Positions 1-7,741 of a DNA stretch of 43,231 nt are shown here, piece by piece (positions within the stretch are counted from its first letter, which is position 1; each line of letters opens with the position of its first letter). The notes under the pieces were generated by a model that saw only the letters and a program-made list of their open reading frames with translations, searched no databases and was not told where the DNA came from. The translations under genes and the position numbers were made by a program. Source of the stretch: a virus; the IMG/VR virus record IMGVR_UViG_3300042507_000782, positions 1-43,231 of that record, one strand, 5' to 3'.

Positions 1-47
1 GACTTGATAGCCAGATCAATCGCCTTAACCTCAGTTATAAGTTTCAT
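1..47 (-). pseudogene. Partial 5' end of the first early gene (repeat copy)
   Basis: This is the first 47 bases of the reading frame starting at 43079, present a second time because of the terminal repeat. The start codon lies at 47-45 on the - strand, with the AGGAAAG ribosome-binding site just upstream. On a circular molecule it is the same gene as 42627-43079. It is not an independent gene. Confidence 0.85.
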
Positions 48-142
48 GATTACTTTCCTTTCTGTTACTTGCTTTTCGTCAATCCCTACTTGTTACCTAG
101 AGATTGATAAAGAGCAAGTATACAATTCTTCTTATGTTTGTG

Positions 143-191
143 GGTACTAGCCTTTTCGCGTTTGCGATTGCTTAGGGTTACTCGGTACTAG
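143..191. repeat. GGTACTAG direct repeat pair
   Basis: GGTACTAG occurs at 143-150 and again at 184-191, 41 bp apart, which is about four helical turns. The spacing and the location upstream of the early - strand arm fit a protein-binding site pair, but this is inference. The same pair is present in the right terminal repeat. Confidence 0.4.
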
Positions 192-521
192 TGCGCGGCT
201 ACTGCCTTTTTACGTCAACCTGTACCTCAGGTGCGGCGCATCTAGTGATCTCCCCTAGCGTGTCTTTTAGATAAGTCAGCGCGACACGAGCGCCCGGTAG
301 CCTAAAGCCCCTCATATTTATCCCGTCAAGCCTCTCCCGCTACCGCCTCACGCTGGCAGCATTCTAGACCATCAAGTATGTAAATCAGCAGCGCAGCCAA
401 CCTCTCAACCGCAAGTATATCGCAGCATCCTAAGTAAACCGCTAAGTGTGATGTGTCCGTCTGTTTCGTTTGTTCTCCATGTCTCTCTCTATGAACCCAA
501 CATAACACAACCGAATAGGCG

Positions 522-556
522 TGGTAGTACCAGTTGCTCGAAAATGGTAGTACCAG
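522..556. promoter_or_regulatory. Two operator-like palindromes TGGTAGTACCA
   Basis: The 12-mer TGGTAGTACCAG occurs at 522-533 and 545-556. Each contains the perfect dyad TGGTA-G-TACCA. Their 23-bp spacing places both sites on about the same helical face. This is the pattern expected for a dimeric regulator binding cooperatively. No protein is assigned to it. Confidence 0.55.
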
Positions 557-660
557 ATATGTAACTGGATGTGTTACAAATACCCGGAGGTATGTAAGAT
601 TCTTTATATAAATCATATGGATAAATCTTTGAGACATTGGTTGTTGGTTAACCCACATAA

Positions 661-784
661 ATTGTATACAATCAATATGTAAATCCAATTGATGTATCCC
701 TTTGGTAAAACAATTATATAAAACAATCTGTTAGGAATATATTCCTAGGGCCTCCCCTAAGTATATACAATAAGTTTATACAAT
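661..784. repeat. TATACAAT boxes around an ATTGTATACAAT palindrome
   Basis: The perfect 12-bp palindrome ATTGTATACAAT is at 661-672. TATACAAT recurs at 764-771 and 777-784 (13 bp apart), and another copy lies at 119-126. This is a short AT-rich repeat family that could be iterons, regulator half-sites or -10-like elements of early promoters. The function is unknown. Confidence 0.45.
732..747. promoter_or_regulatory. 16-bp perfect palindrome
   Basis: TAGGAATATATTCCTA is perfectly self-complementary, with AT at its centre. It lies in noncoding sequence close to a - strand TATAAT at 713-718. The distance places the palindrome about where the -35 box of such a promoter would be, so it may bind a regulator. 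This is a sequence observation with an inferred role. Confidence 0.5.
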
Positions 785-836
785 ATATAGATAAAATCTC
801 TTTAGGTTTACTCCTAGGGTTAACGGGTGGGAGGGG

Positions 837-865
837 GGTTAGGGCTACCTTCCATCCCCCTAATC
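837..865. other. Stem-loop with TTAGGG / CCCTAA arms
   Basis: Bases 837-844 pair with 858-865, giving an 8-bp stem with one G-U pair and a 13-nt loop. It lies in a G-rich tract within the control region. There is no T-tract after it, so it is a weak terminator candidate. It could act as an insulator, a replication-related structure or nothing. Confidence 0.35.
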
Positions 866-936
866 ACAACTAAAGATTTTCTCAGAAAAATTCTAGACAA
901 ATGGGTTTTACCCCTAGTCATCCGTAGCATTTACCT

Positions 937-965
937 GTGACATATCAGCGCAGATATATTATTAT
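937..965 (+). promoter_or_regulatory. Probable upstream late promoter (GTGACA-17-TATTAT)
   Basis: GTGACA (937-942) is separated by 17 bp from TATTAT (960-965), each differing from the sigma70 consensus at one base. ACCGGGGG follows at 976-983. The same ACCGGGGG occurs again 66 bp downstream, just after the second promoter, so the two look like a tandem pair feeding the late + strand arm. This one is the weaker call. Confidence 0.45.
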
Positions 966-999
966 GTTGATCTAGACCGGGGGTGAGACATAATAGTTC

Positions 1000-1028
1000 T
1001 TGATTCCCGGTTAGCTATATGTTATAAT
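1000..1028 (+). promoter_or_regulatory. Probable late promoter (TTGATT-17-TATAAT)
   Basis: TTGATT (1000-1005) lies 17 bp from a perfect TATAAT (1023-1028). The -10 box sits inside the dyad GTTATAATAAC. The promoter core is flanked by the inverted repeat CCCGGTT (1006-1012) and AACCGGG (1041-1047). A G-run begins at 1045, 17 nt after the -10 box, as at two other promoters in this genome. It would drive the + strand genes from 1217 with a leader of roughly 180 nt. Confidence 0.65.
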
Positions 1029-1216
1029 AACCATATGTTAAACCGGGGGGATTAAACTTAAGTTAGACTAGTCCTAGATAGAGGTAATAAAATCTCTAAG
1101 GTACTAAAGTTAAAGTATCTTACCTAAGGAACAACTAATAGTATAACCTATAGTTAAACCATTCTTATCTTTTGTCTTTCTTTTGTCTAACCATTCTTTG
1201 ACAGGGGCTCGAATTT

Positions 1217-1561
1217 ATGGGTGTCTACTCACCAGCAGGGAATCTTTATGTAACTGTCAATGACACGACAGGTACTGGAAGGTATGCTGCTGATGGTTCT
1301 GTCAGGATTACTCTTGTCTCTGGTAGTACCTATACTGGTCTGTATGCCCCTGATGGGTCCATGAATGTGGTCAAGGAGGATGGACCTCTCTATCATCCCT
1401 GCGGTGCTGTCCGAGGTATTATCCCCTATGGTGGTCGTAGTCTTCATGCTCCTTCTGGGGCTTTCTATATGGATGGTCTTGACCAGTCCTTCTTTAATCT
1501 TGAGACTGAGGATGGGTTTAACCTCCTTCAGGAAAACTCTAGCTTCATTCTTCTGGAATAG
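1217..1561 (+). CDS. YAPDGS-repeat virion-associated protein
   Basis: A 114-residue protein starting with ATG about 9 nt after an AGGGG ribosome-binding site. It has four imperfect copies of a motif of the form G-[YH]-[SA]-[PA]-[DAS]-G-[NSA], seen as VYSPAG, RYAADG, LYAPDG and LHAPSG. Between the third and fourth is a YHPCG element. I recall similar short repeat proteins near fibre or structural genes of alphaproteobacterial phages and prophages, but their function is not established. It precedes the main fibre gene by 7 bases, so an accessory fibre or surface role is inferred. Confidence 0.6.
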   Translation: MGVYSPAGNLYVTVNDTTGTGRYAADGSVRITLVSGSTYTGLYAPDGSMNVVKEDGPLYHPCGAVRGIIPYGGRSLHAPSGAFYMDGLDQSFFNLETEDGFNLLQENSSFILLE

Positions 1562-1568
1562 GATCAGT

Positions 1569-3635
1569 ATGGCTAAGAAACCGAATATCACAACAGTTAC
1601 TTCTGGGTACCAGTCTACGGATGTTTTGAATACAAACTTCCAGAACCTGCGTGATGCTTTTGATAATGTCTTGTCCAGAGATGGCAGTACTCCTAACTTT
1701 ATGGATGCTGACCTTGACATGGATTCTAATGACATCCTTAATGTCAACACCCTCAGCGTTGAGGGTCTCTACATTAATGGCCAGCCAGTCTCACCGGGTA
1801 CTATCCAGTACAATGGTGTTACGAAAGAGACACAGGTAGCTACCTCAGGTCAGACAGTCTTTAATCTTTCTAATATTACATACACACCGGGGATTAACAA
1901 TCTTTCGGTCTACGTCGATGGTGTATACCAGAATCCGACTACATACTCTGAGACTAATGCTACAAGGGTAACATTCTCTGTTGGTCTCCACGTAGGAGCT
2001 ATCGTTGACTTCGTAGCCCTTACTATTAATGCTATCTCAGGTACAACAGACGCTACCTCTGTAACTTATACTCCTGCCGGATCTGGAGCAGTTACAACTT
2101 CAGTTGCTAATAAGCTTAAGGAGACTGTTTCAGTCAAGGACTTTGGTGCCGTAGGCGATGGCGTTGCGGACGATACGGCCGCTATTCAAGCCGCGATTAA
2201 CTCTTTTAAGACAAATGGCATACCTATTCTACTGAACGGAAATTTTCGGATAACCGCGCCGCTTGTCTATCAAACGCAGGGTAGCTCTAGCGGCTTGCAG
2301 ATTGTTGGAACCGGCATTTACGACAGTTCGATCATTGCCGATTTTACAGGTACAACCGCCTTTGATATTGATGGATCATCTCTCCAGAAAAATAGATTTC
2401 AATACGGTGGCGGGTTCCGCGATTTTCAGATTACAACTGCACTCGGCGCGGCGGTTGAAAACGCCATCACATGTAATGGGTGGTGGTTTGCAACGCATAG
2501 CAACTTGCTGATTGGTAATTTTGGCTCTGCTTCGTTCACAAAAAATGGCCTTTACATTCCGTTACGGACAGACATCGACGCAAACCCGGATGCTTACGCC
2601 TCTGTTAATTGGGCGTTAAACAGCGTTCAGATAGATTTTATGGGTGAGTATGGCGTCTATGGCGCTAACAACACCGGATATGCAAACTGGATTATCAATG
2701 GCGGGCGTTTTGAACGCAACGGCTTGGACGGTTTGTATGTCAACACTAATGGGTGGCGCGTTACTAATGCGGCAATCGCCGCAAACGGCCGTTACGGTAT
2801 CAACTACACTGGTTCGGCCAGCATTACGCTTACGAACGGTTTTTTTAGCCAGTGCGAAATAGATGGTAACGCAACTGCTGGCATTCGTATAAGCCGCGTC
2901 AACAGCGGCGTATTTCAAAACATGCGTTTGATAAGCCGCGTATTAAACACGGTTGAGACGCAACTAACACATGTATTGGGCGACGGCGCCAACGTTATTC
3001 TGGGGATGGAAATGGCCAATTTCTACCATAGAGTTGAAACAGGAATTACGTCTCCTGTGACGCTATACAGTTTTGGTTCTGCTTCTTCAAATGTACAGGG
3101 CAACACCATTAAAGGTTACTCGCTGCTTAATTCAGCGGGAGTTACTGTTACAGAACAGTCTGCGGCTCTTCTTGATCGCAGGTACAAGAACTACGTTTCG
3201 GATCGTTTTGGTGCCGAGAAAACAGCATCCCCAACCAAATTTGCTTGGTCTAGTCAAAGCAACCAAGCGATCACTAACACACTCTCGACGTGGATTTTTG
3301 ACCAGAATGTTTCGGCTACAGGCTGGACCGACTATAATACCACTACGGGCGTTTTGACCGCTCCGCACAACGGGTTTTATTTCTTCAACATAAACTTCAA
3401 TCTTACGAGTGTCCCTGCTGGCGAACGCATTGTTGTTAACTTGGTGCGTGCGGGGTCTGTAATTCGTACTTGGTATTGGGATTGGCCTTCTGGTGTCGGC
3501 GCAGACCGCTGGGCGTTTACTGCATCTGATCTAGTCACTGTCAACGCAAGCCAGCAGCTACTTATTGAGGTTCAAGCCACTGTTGCCTCTGCTACGCTGT
3601 TTGGCAACGCAAAACTTGACATATTTGCGGTGTAG
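1569..3635 (+). CDS. Tail fibre / tailspike with pectate-lyase-like beta-helix and C1q/TNF-like tip
   Basis: A receptor-binding protein of 688 residues. I chose the ATG at 1569 because it starts MAKKPNITTVTSGYQS, a typical virion-anchor beginning, whereas the open frame upstream overlaps the previous gene. Residues 1-185 form the anchor region, including a YVDGVYQNP segment common in phage fibres. At about 189 begins VKDFGAVGDGVADDTAAIQ, the entry motif of the pectate-lyase superfamily 3 right-handed beta-helix. The last 135 residues or so resemble a C1q/TNF-like trimeric tip. Codon use changes sharply at the beta-helix boundary (near 2120-2160), which points to a domain swap. The sugar or protein receptor is unknown. 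Confidence 0.85.
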   Translation: MAKKPNITTVTSGYQSTDVLNTNFQNLRDAFDNVLSRDGSTPNFMDADLDMDSNDILNVNTLSVEGLYINGQPVSPGTIQYNGVTKETQVATSGQTVFNLSNITYTPGINNLSVYVDGVYQNPTTYSETNATRVTFSVGLHVGAIVDFVALTINAISGTTDATSVTYTPAGSGAVTTSVANKLKETVSVKDFGAVGDGVADDTAAIQAAINSFKTNGIPILLNGNFRITAPLVYQTQGSSSGLQIVGTGIYDSSIIADFTGTTAFDIDGSSLQKNRFQYGGGFRDFQITTALGAAVENAITCNGWWFATHSNLLIGNFGSASFTKNGLYIPLRTDIDANPDAYASVNWALNSVQIDFMGEYGVYGANNTGYANWIINGGRFERNGLDGLYVNTNGWRVTNAAIAANGRYGINYTGSASITLTNGFFSQCEIDGNATAGIRISRVNSGVFQNMRLISRVLNTVETQLTHVLGDGANVILGMEMANFYHRVETGITSPVTLYSFGSASSNVQGNTIKGYSLLNSAGVTVTEQSAALLDRRYKNYVSDRFGAEKTASPTKFAWSSQSNQAITNTLSTWIFDQNVSATGWTDYNTTTGVLTAPHNGFYFFNINFNLTSVPAGERIVVNLVRAGSVIRTWYWDWPSGVGADRWAFTASDLVTVNASQQLLIEVQATVASATLFGNAKLDIFAV

Positions 3636-3638
3636 ATA

Positions 3639-4826
3639 ATGCTTACGCCAGGATACAACTTGACTGCCACTGAACGTGTCCTCCCGCGTTTGGCTTTGGA
3701 TTTTACGACGGCATCTTTGGATAGCCGCGTAACTGTTTCCCGCGCGCTTGACACAGCCACGCGCATAAACAGCAGTGGGTTTATTGAGACGGTAAACGCA
3801 AATCTACCGCGTTTTGATTACGACCCCGTCACCATTGGAACATGCAAAGGTTTGCTTATCGAAGAGACGCGGGCAAATGCGCTGCCCAGCAGCAATGATT
3901 TTACTAACGCAACATACTGGGTAGTCAACGGATCACCGACAGTTTTAGCCGATCAGGTTTCTTCGCCAGACGGCACTACAAATGCCTGCACCATGGAAGT
4001 ATCGGGGGCCAGCAACGGATTTGGTGTCTATTCTGCCGCGACTTTTGCCGCAGGCACATACACAGCATCGCTTTATTTCAAACCTATTTCCGGCAACCTA
4101 GTGTTTCGTTTAGGGTTTAGCACGACTAACTCAACCATAAACATGAACACCTTGGCTATCGTAAACGGCGCTAACAGCGTTGGTACTGTAGAAGCTGGGC
4201 CTAACGGGTACTATCGCTTCAAGGTGACTGTAACTACGGCGTCTACTTTGTCGCTTAACATCTATAGCATTGGCAGCAACACTGGAAAGATGGCGTTCTA
4301 CGGGGCGCAAATTGAAGTCGGTGCCTTCGCTACGAGCTATATTCCTACGACGACGACAAGCCTGACGCGAAATGCCGATGTCGTCAGCATGACAGGAACC
4401 AATTTCAGCGATTGGTATAACGCCAGCGAAGGTACGTTTGCTGCTCGGGGCACTCGTTTTGCTACTGGTTTAGTGACGAACATTCTTGGTGTTTCGGATG
4501 GCACAACGACCAACCGCATCCGTCTGTACCAAGAAACCAATAACCGCATGACAATTAATACTCCTGTGCTGGGCAGCACGACGACCGGAAATGGCGGTTC
4601 AACATACGGAGTTGCCTCCGCATATTCTTCTAATGGTGTCGGCATTTCATGTAATGGAGGGACTGTTGCGGTTTCGGGCGCTGGGGCATTGCCAACGGGC
4701 ATTTCGTCAATGGATATCGGCCGCAATAGCCCAGCATCTACCGTAACATTGAATGGTTGGCTGCAATCAATTCGCTATTGGCCGCAACGTCTAACCAATG
4801 CTGAACTTCAAGCCTTTTCAAAATAA
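3639..4826 (+). CDS. Probable surface-binding (fibre/spike) protein
   Basis: A 395-residue protein that starts 3 bases after the fibre gene. The N-terminal part contains LALDFTTASLDSRVTVSRAL and NLPRFDYDPVT, then CKGLLIEETRANALP. This pattern is common in phage fibre, head-spike and carbohydrate-binding proteins. The middle region (about 95-235) looks like a beta-sandwich carbohydrate-binding module, and the C-terminal half like a concanavalin/LamG-type fold ending in a WPQRLTNAELQAFSK-type tail. No catalytic site is obvious. Codon use (GCG, CGC, ACG) matches the foreign-looking half of the previous gene, so the two probably moved together. Confidence 0.7.
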   Translation: MLTPGYNLTATERVLPRLALDFTTASLDSRVTVSRALDTATRINSSGFIETVNANLPRFDYDPVTIGTCKGLLIEETRANALPSSNDFTNATYWVVNGSPTVLADQVSSPDGTTNACTMEVSGASNGFGVYSAATFAAGTYTASLYFKPISGNLVFRLGFSTTNSTINMNTLAIVNGANSVGTVEAGPNGYYRFKVTVTTASTLSLNIYSIGSNTGKMAFYGAQIEVGAFATSYIPTTTTSLTRNADVVSMTGTNFSDWYNASEGTFAARGTRFATGLVTNILGVSDGTTTNRIRLYQETNNRMTINTPVLGSTTTGNGGSTYGVASAYSSNGVGISCNGGTVAVSGAGALPTGISSMDIGRNSPASTVTLNGWLQSIRYWPQRLTNAELQAFSK

Positions 4827-4835
4827 GGATTTATC

Positions 4836-6410
4836 ATGGCTTTGACTAAAGTAACATACTCCATGATTGAAGGCGCAACCGCCAACATTTTGGATTTTGG
4901 TGCCTCTCCGTCAAATTCTGCTGCAGATAATACTACAGCGATCAATGCGGCTATTCAAGCAGCTAACAGTATTTATATACCATCTGGTGTATTTACAACA
5001 AATTTTATTACATTGCGTTCTGGTGTATCAATTTATGGTGCTGGTCCTTCATCTATCCTGTCATTTCCGGCTGGACAATCTGGACTATACGGTCTTTCTT
5101 CTGGCGCTGGAAGCTATCTAGAAGACATTACACTTTCAAACTTTAAGCTGCTAGGCGCGGTTGCAGCATCCGGGTTTAGTGAATTTGTTCATCTGATTAA
5201 CGTCAATGGCGTCCGCAATCTTTTAATTGATGGAGTGCAATTTGTAGGCTTCCAAGGTGATGGCCTGTATCTTGGAGCGCACTCCGACAACACGCGCCAT
5301 AATATTAATGTATCTGTTACAAACTGTTTGTTTGACGGTGTTAACAAAGATAATCGCAATGGTATTAGTGCTATTGATTGTGATGGTCTAAAAGTAAGCG
5401 GCTGCTCCTTTAAACGCCTTACTCGGTCAAACATGCCGGGGCCAATTGATATTGAACCAAACGTCAACGCAAATACAGTCAGAAACATTTCAGTCATTGG
5501 AAACAGTTTTGAGGATACGGACGCGGCTGTAGGTGTGTTCAGCGTTGCTGTTGTTGGCAAGACTTTAACAGTTGACCCTACTAATTTTACTTTTAGTAAC
5601 AACATTGTAAATGCTACTCAACGCATGGTAACGTTTCTTGTTGATGGAACTTATACGTCAAACCACAATCTTAATGTTATTGGGAATACGTCAGTTGGTA
5701 CTGGAGGCGGAGGTCAATTTTACCCAAAACTACATGGCGGATGTTTTTCTAACAATATAATACGTGGTGGAACGTTGTTTGGCTTTTCTGCCGGAGATAG
5801 TATTAAAGACCTATCCATTATTGGAAATACTTTTGATGGCGCTAGCGTAACCGATAGAGCGTTTAACTTGCGTGACGGTAGCGGTATTACAATTTCCGGT
5901 AACACTTTTTCAAATTACACTACCTACGGATTTTTGTGTGGTATTTCTGGCGGCACTCTTTCAAACGTGTCAATCACAGGTAATACGTTTGTGAACGTAA
6001 GCACCTATGCTGTTGGTTCAGCTGGTGGCACTGATGGTTCAACTTGTACTTATATGAACAATACCAGCGCAGTCACACATCAGTTTCCGGCTTGGAGAAC
6101 TGATGACACAGGTAACATCACCAATGGTGATACCTCGCCTACTACGTTTAATGCTGACAATCTTCCTAGTGAGTTTGCTCGCCAAGGTATTTTTAGATCA
6201 ACAATAAACGGTGATACGGCTGTTCCTAATACTAGTGGGCGTCAGGGGCTTCTTGAAACACATTGCGAAGCGGGACAAAACGGGCGCAAATGGAAGTACC
6301 AAGTGTACTGGCCCGCAAACAACACGACCAATGTAAAAAGTTTTTATCTGCGTAAAGCGGCAAATGCTACCGATACATGGGAAACGTGGGCAGAAGTAGT
6401 TGGCGTTTAA
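4836..6410 (+). CDS. Tailspike with right-handed beta-helix and knob-like C terminus
   Basis: A 524-residue protein. The N terminus MALTKVTYSMIEGA leads to LDFGASPSNSAADNTTAIN, a variant of the pectate-lyase superfamily 3 entry motif. Residues about 60-410 are a repetitive N-x-F/ITGN beta-helix, with many VIGN, ISGN and ITGN turns. The C-terminal 90 residues (GIFRSTIN ... GRKWKYQVYW ... TWETWAEVVGV) resemble a pyocin-knob-type receptor-binding tip. It is a second, distinct spike: the phage may display two specificities, or one spike may attach to another. AT-richer codon use than the preceding gene suggests a separate origin. The enzymatic activity, if any, is unknown. Confidence 0.8.
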   Translation: MALTKVTYSMIEGATANILDFGASPSNSAADNTTAINAAIQAANSIYIPSGVFTTNFITLRSGVSIYGAGPSSILSFPAGQSGLYGLSSGAGSYLEDITLSNFKLLGAVAASGFSEFVHLINVNGVRNLLIDGVQFVGFQGDGLYLGAHSDNTRHNINVSVTNCLFDGVNKDNRNGISAIDCDGLKVSGCSFKRLTRSNMPGPIDIEPNVNANTVRNISVIGNSFEDTDAAVGVFSVAVVGKTLTVDPTNFTFSNNIVNATQRMVTFLVDGTYTSNHNLNVIGNTSVGTGGGGQFYPKLHGGCFSNNIIRGGTLFGFSAGDSIKDLSIIGNTFDGASVTDRAFNLRDGSGITISGNTFSNYTTYGFLCGISGGTLSNVSITGNTFVNVSTYAVGSAGGTDGSTCTYMNNTSAVTHQFPAWRTDDTGNITNGDTSPTTFNADNLPSEFARQGIFRSTINGDTAVPNTSGRQGLLETHCEAGQNGRKWKYQVYWPANNTTNVKSFYLRKAANATDTWETWAEVVGV

Positions 6411-6432
6411 ACACTATAGTAAGGATAAATAA

Positions 6433-6858
6433 ATGGCTGATACAAAAATCTCTCAGTTGACTGCGGTATCAACACCGTTGGCAGGAATAGAAGTTCTTCC
6501 GATTGTGCAGAGCAGCACAACAAAGAAGGTTACTGTTGACCAGATGATTGCAGCACAGCTTACTGCTAATATCCTCACAGAATCAGGGACAAGCAGAACT
6601 CTGTCTGCCTCGGATAATCAGAAGGTTATCTACTGCACCAGTGGGTCTGCTGTAACAATTACCTGTGCATCTGGTCTTGGTGTTGGTTTCAATTGCACGA
6701 TTATCCAAGGTGGTGCAGGTAAAGTCACTGTTGCTGCTGGTGGTCAGACGCTGGTGAGTTACTCAAGCTTGTTCAGTACAATGGGCCAGTACGCGGTGAT
6801 CTCCCTTGTCTGTCCTGTTGCTAATACTTTTGTTGCTGCTGGTAATCTTGGTGTCTAA
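6433..6858 (+). CDS. Small fibre-associated structural protein
   Basis: A 141-residue protein with a good ribosome-binding site (AAGGAT) and ATG at 6433. It begins MADTKISQLTAV followed by EVLPIVQSSTTKKVTVDQM, an opening seen in many phage fibre and virion appendage proteins. The second half (TLSASDNQKVIYCTSGSAVTI ... GAGKVTVAAGG) resembles the small beta-structured domain found at the ends of fibres. It closes the receptor-binding module and returns to phage-typical codon use. Function beyond that is unknown. Confidence 0.65.
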   Translation: MADTKISQLTAVSTPLAGIEVLPIVQSSTTKKVTVDQMIAAQLTANILTESGTSRTLSASDNQKVIYCTSGSAVTITCASGLGVGFNCTIIQGGAGKVTVAAGGQTLVSYSSLFSTMGQYAVISLVCPVANTFVAAGNLGV

Positions 6859-6860
6859 GA

Positions 6861-7100
6861 ATGTCTGATGATCTCAAAGCACTTCTTGATGAAGCCGCAG
6901 AGCGTGGTGCAGAAGCAGCCCTTAAGAAAATAGGATTGCACGATAAACACGCTGGTAAGGATATTCAGGAAGTGCGAGATCTTCTTTACAATTGGCGCGA
7001 GACAAAGAAGACTATTGCTCAGACAGTAGCTAAGATTATAACAACAGGTATCCTTGCTATGCTGGCTTTGGGTACTTGGCAGTATATGGAGACAAAATGA
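6861..7100 (+). CDS. DUF6127-like membrane protein, candidate holin
   Basis: A 79-residue protein with an N-terminal acidic/basic helix (KALLDEAAERGAEAALKKIGLHDKHAGKDI) and one C-terminal membrane segment at about 58-76. The pattern matches the DUF6127-type proteins I know from alphaproteobacterial phages and prophages, where they sit next to endolysins. Its stop overlaps the endolysin start (ATGA at 7097-7100), so the two are probably translated in step. A holin or lysis-timing role is inferred from position and the membrane segment. Confidence 0.65.
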   Translation: MSDDLKALLDEAAERGAEAALKKIGLHDKHAGKDIQEVRDLLYNWRETKKTIAQTVAKIITTGILAMLALGTWQYMETK

Positions 7101-7741
7101 TTAACCGTAAAATCTTTTTTGACAAGATTAGACAGAGCCTTTTCAAAGGGTCGTTAAGCCAGTCTCAGGTTGATGGCATGAACTATATGCTTGATGTCTT
7201 TGAGAATGATTATAACTGGTCTGATCTTCGTTGGATATCTTATGCGTTTGCTACGGCATATCATGAGACTGCTTTTACGATGCAGCCAATTAAAGAGTAT
7301 GGTGGCGAGTCGTATCTTCAGAGTAAGCCGTATTATCCCTACTATGGTCGTGGTTATGTCCAGTTGACTTGGGAAGAAAATTACCGTAAAATGGGTGATA
7401 AGCTTGGTGTTAACATGCTTGGGGCTAATAAAGATAAAGCCCTTGAGCCATCTATTGCTGCTGAAGTTATGTATGTTGGCATGAGAGATGGTGACTTTAC
7501 TGGTAAAAAACTGTCAACTTACTTTTCTTCTTCGGTTAATGATCCAGTGAATGCCAGAAGAATTATCAACGGTACTGACAAGGCTCAGACAATTGCTGGA
7601 TACCACGATAAGTTCCTTTCTGCTTTTAATGAAGCGCATACCTCAGAAGAAAATACGAATACAGTAGACGAATCTATTTGGATTAAAAGAGAAGAAGTAG
7701 CCCAAAAGCTGGAAGCATTAGCAAAGGAAATCAGAGGATGA
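7097..7741 (+). CDS. Endolysin, glycoside hydrolase family 19-like
   Basis: A cell-wall hydrolase of 214 residues. I place the start at the ATGA overlap with the upstream gene. Family features are ATAYHETAF with the likely catalytic Glu57, and YYGRGYVQLTWEENY, the GRGPIQLTW-type substrate-binding motif of GH19 chitinase/lysozymes. The C-terminal 30 residues are a charged helix (EESIWIKREEVAQKLEALAKEI-like). There is no signal peptide, so export would rely on a holin. Its neighbours on both sides are single-span membrane proteins, which makes this the lysis cassette. The expected action is cleavage of the peptidoglycan glycan strands. Confidence 0.85.
   Translation: MINRKIFFDKIRQSLFKGSLSQSQVDGMNYMLDVFENDYNWSDLRWISYAFATAYHETAFTMQPIKEYGGESYLQSKPYYPYYGRGYVQLTWEENYRKMGDKLGVNMLGANKDKALEPSIAAEVMYVGMRDGDFTGKKLSTYFSSSVNDPVNARRIINGTDKAQTIAGYHDKFLSAFNEAHTSEENTNTVDESIWIKREEVAQKLEALAKEIRG

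Larger units (their letters stand above)
1..199. repeat. Left copy of 199-bp terminal direct repeat
   Basis: Bases 1-199 match 43033-43231 end to end, the only difference being T at 127 versus C at 43159. The repeat contains the first 47 bases of the - strand gene that starts at 43079, plus AT-rich and mixed noncoding sequence. It could be a true short direct terminal repeat, as in T7-type phages, or the overlap of a circularly assembled or permuted genome. Because the repeat cuts into a gene start, an assembly overlap seems somewhat more likely. Confidence 0.95.
48..1216. promoter_or_regulatory. Noncoding control region between the two transcription arms
   Basis: No convincing gene lies here. 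On a circular map this stretch separates the divergent early (-) and late (+) arms. It is rich in AT between about 560 and 1200 and holds two probable + strand promoters, a 16-bp perfect palindrome, two copies of an 11-bp dyad TGGTAGTACCA, several TATACAAT boxes, repeated GGTACTAG, and a TTAGGG/CCCTAA hairpin. I could not identify a convincing - strand promoter for the early arm, although one is expected here. It is also the best place to look for the replication origin. Confidence 0.75.

Noticed and set aside
326-688. 120-residue - strand open frame in the control region
   Set aside because: It begins at a non-ATG codon without a ribosome-binding site, its composition is unlike the phage proteins, and it overlaps the operator-like repeats. 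Treated as noncoding.
837-865. TTAGGG-type repeats as telomere-like ends
   Set aside because: Only scattered single copies, not tandem arrays, and no hairpin telomere features or protelomerase gene are present.
1365-1568. Upstream extension of the fibre gene
   Set aside because: It overlaps the YAPDGS gene in another frame and encodes an unlikely Met/Leu-rich segment. The ATG at 1569 gives a typical fibre N terminus.
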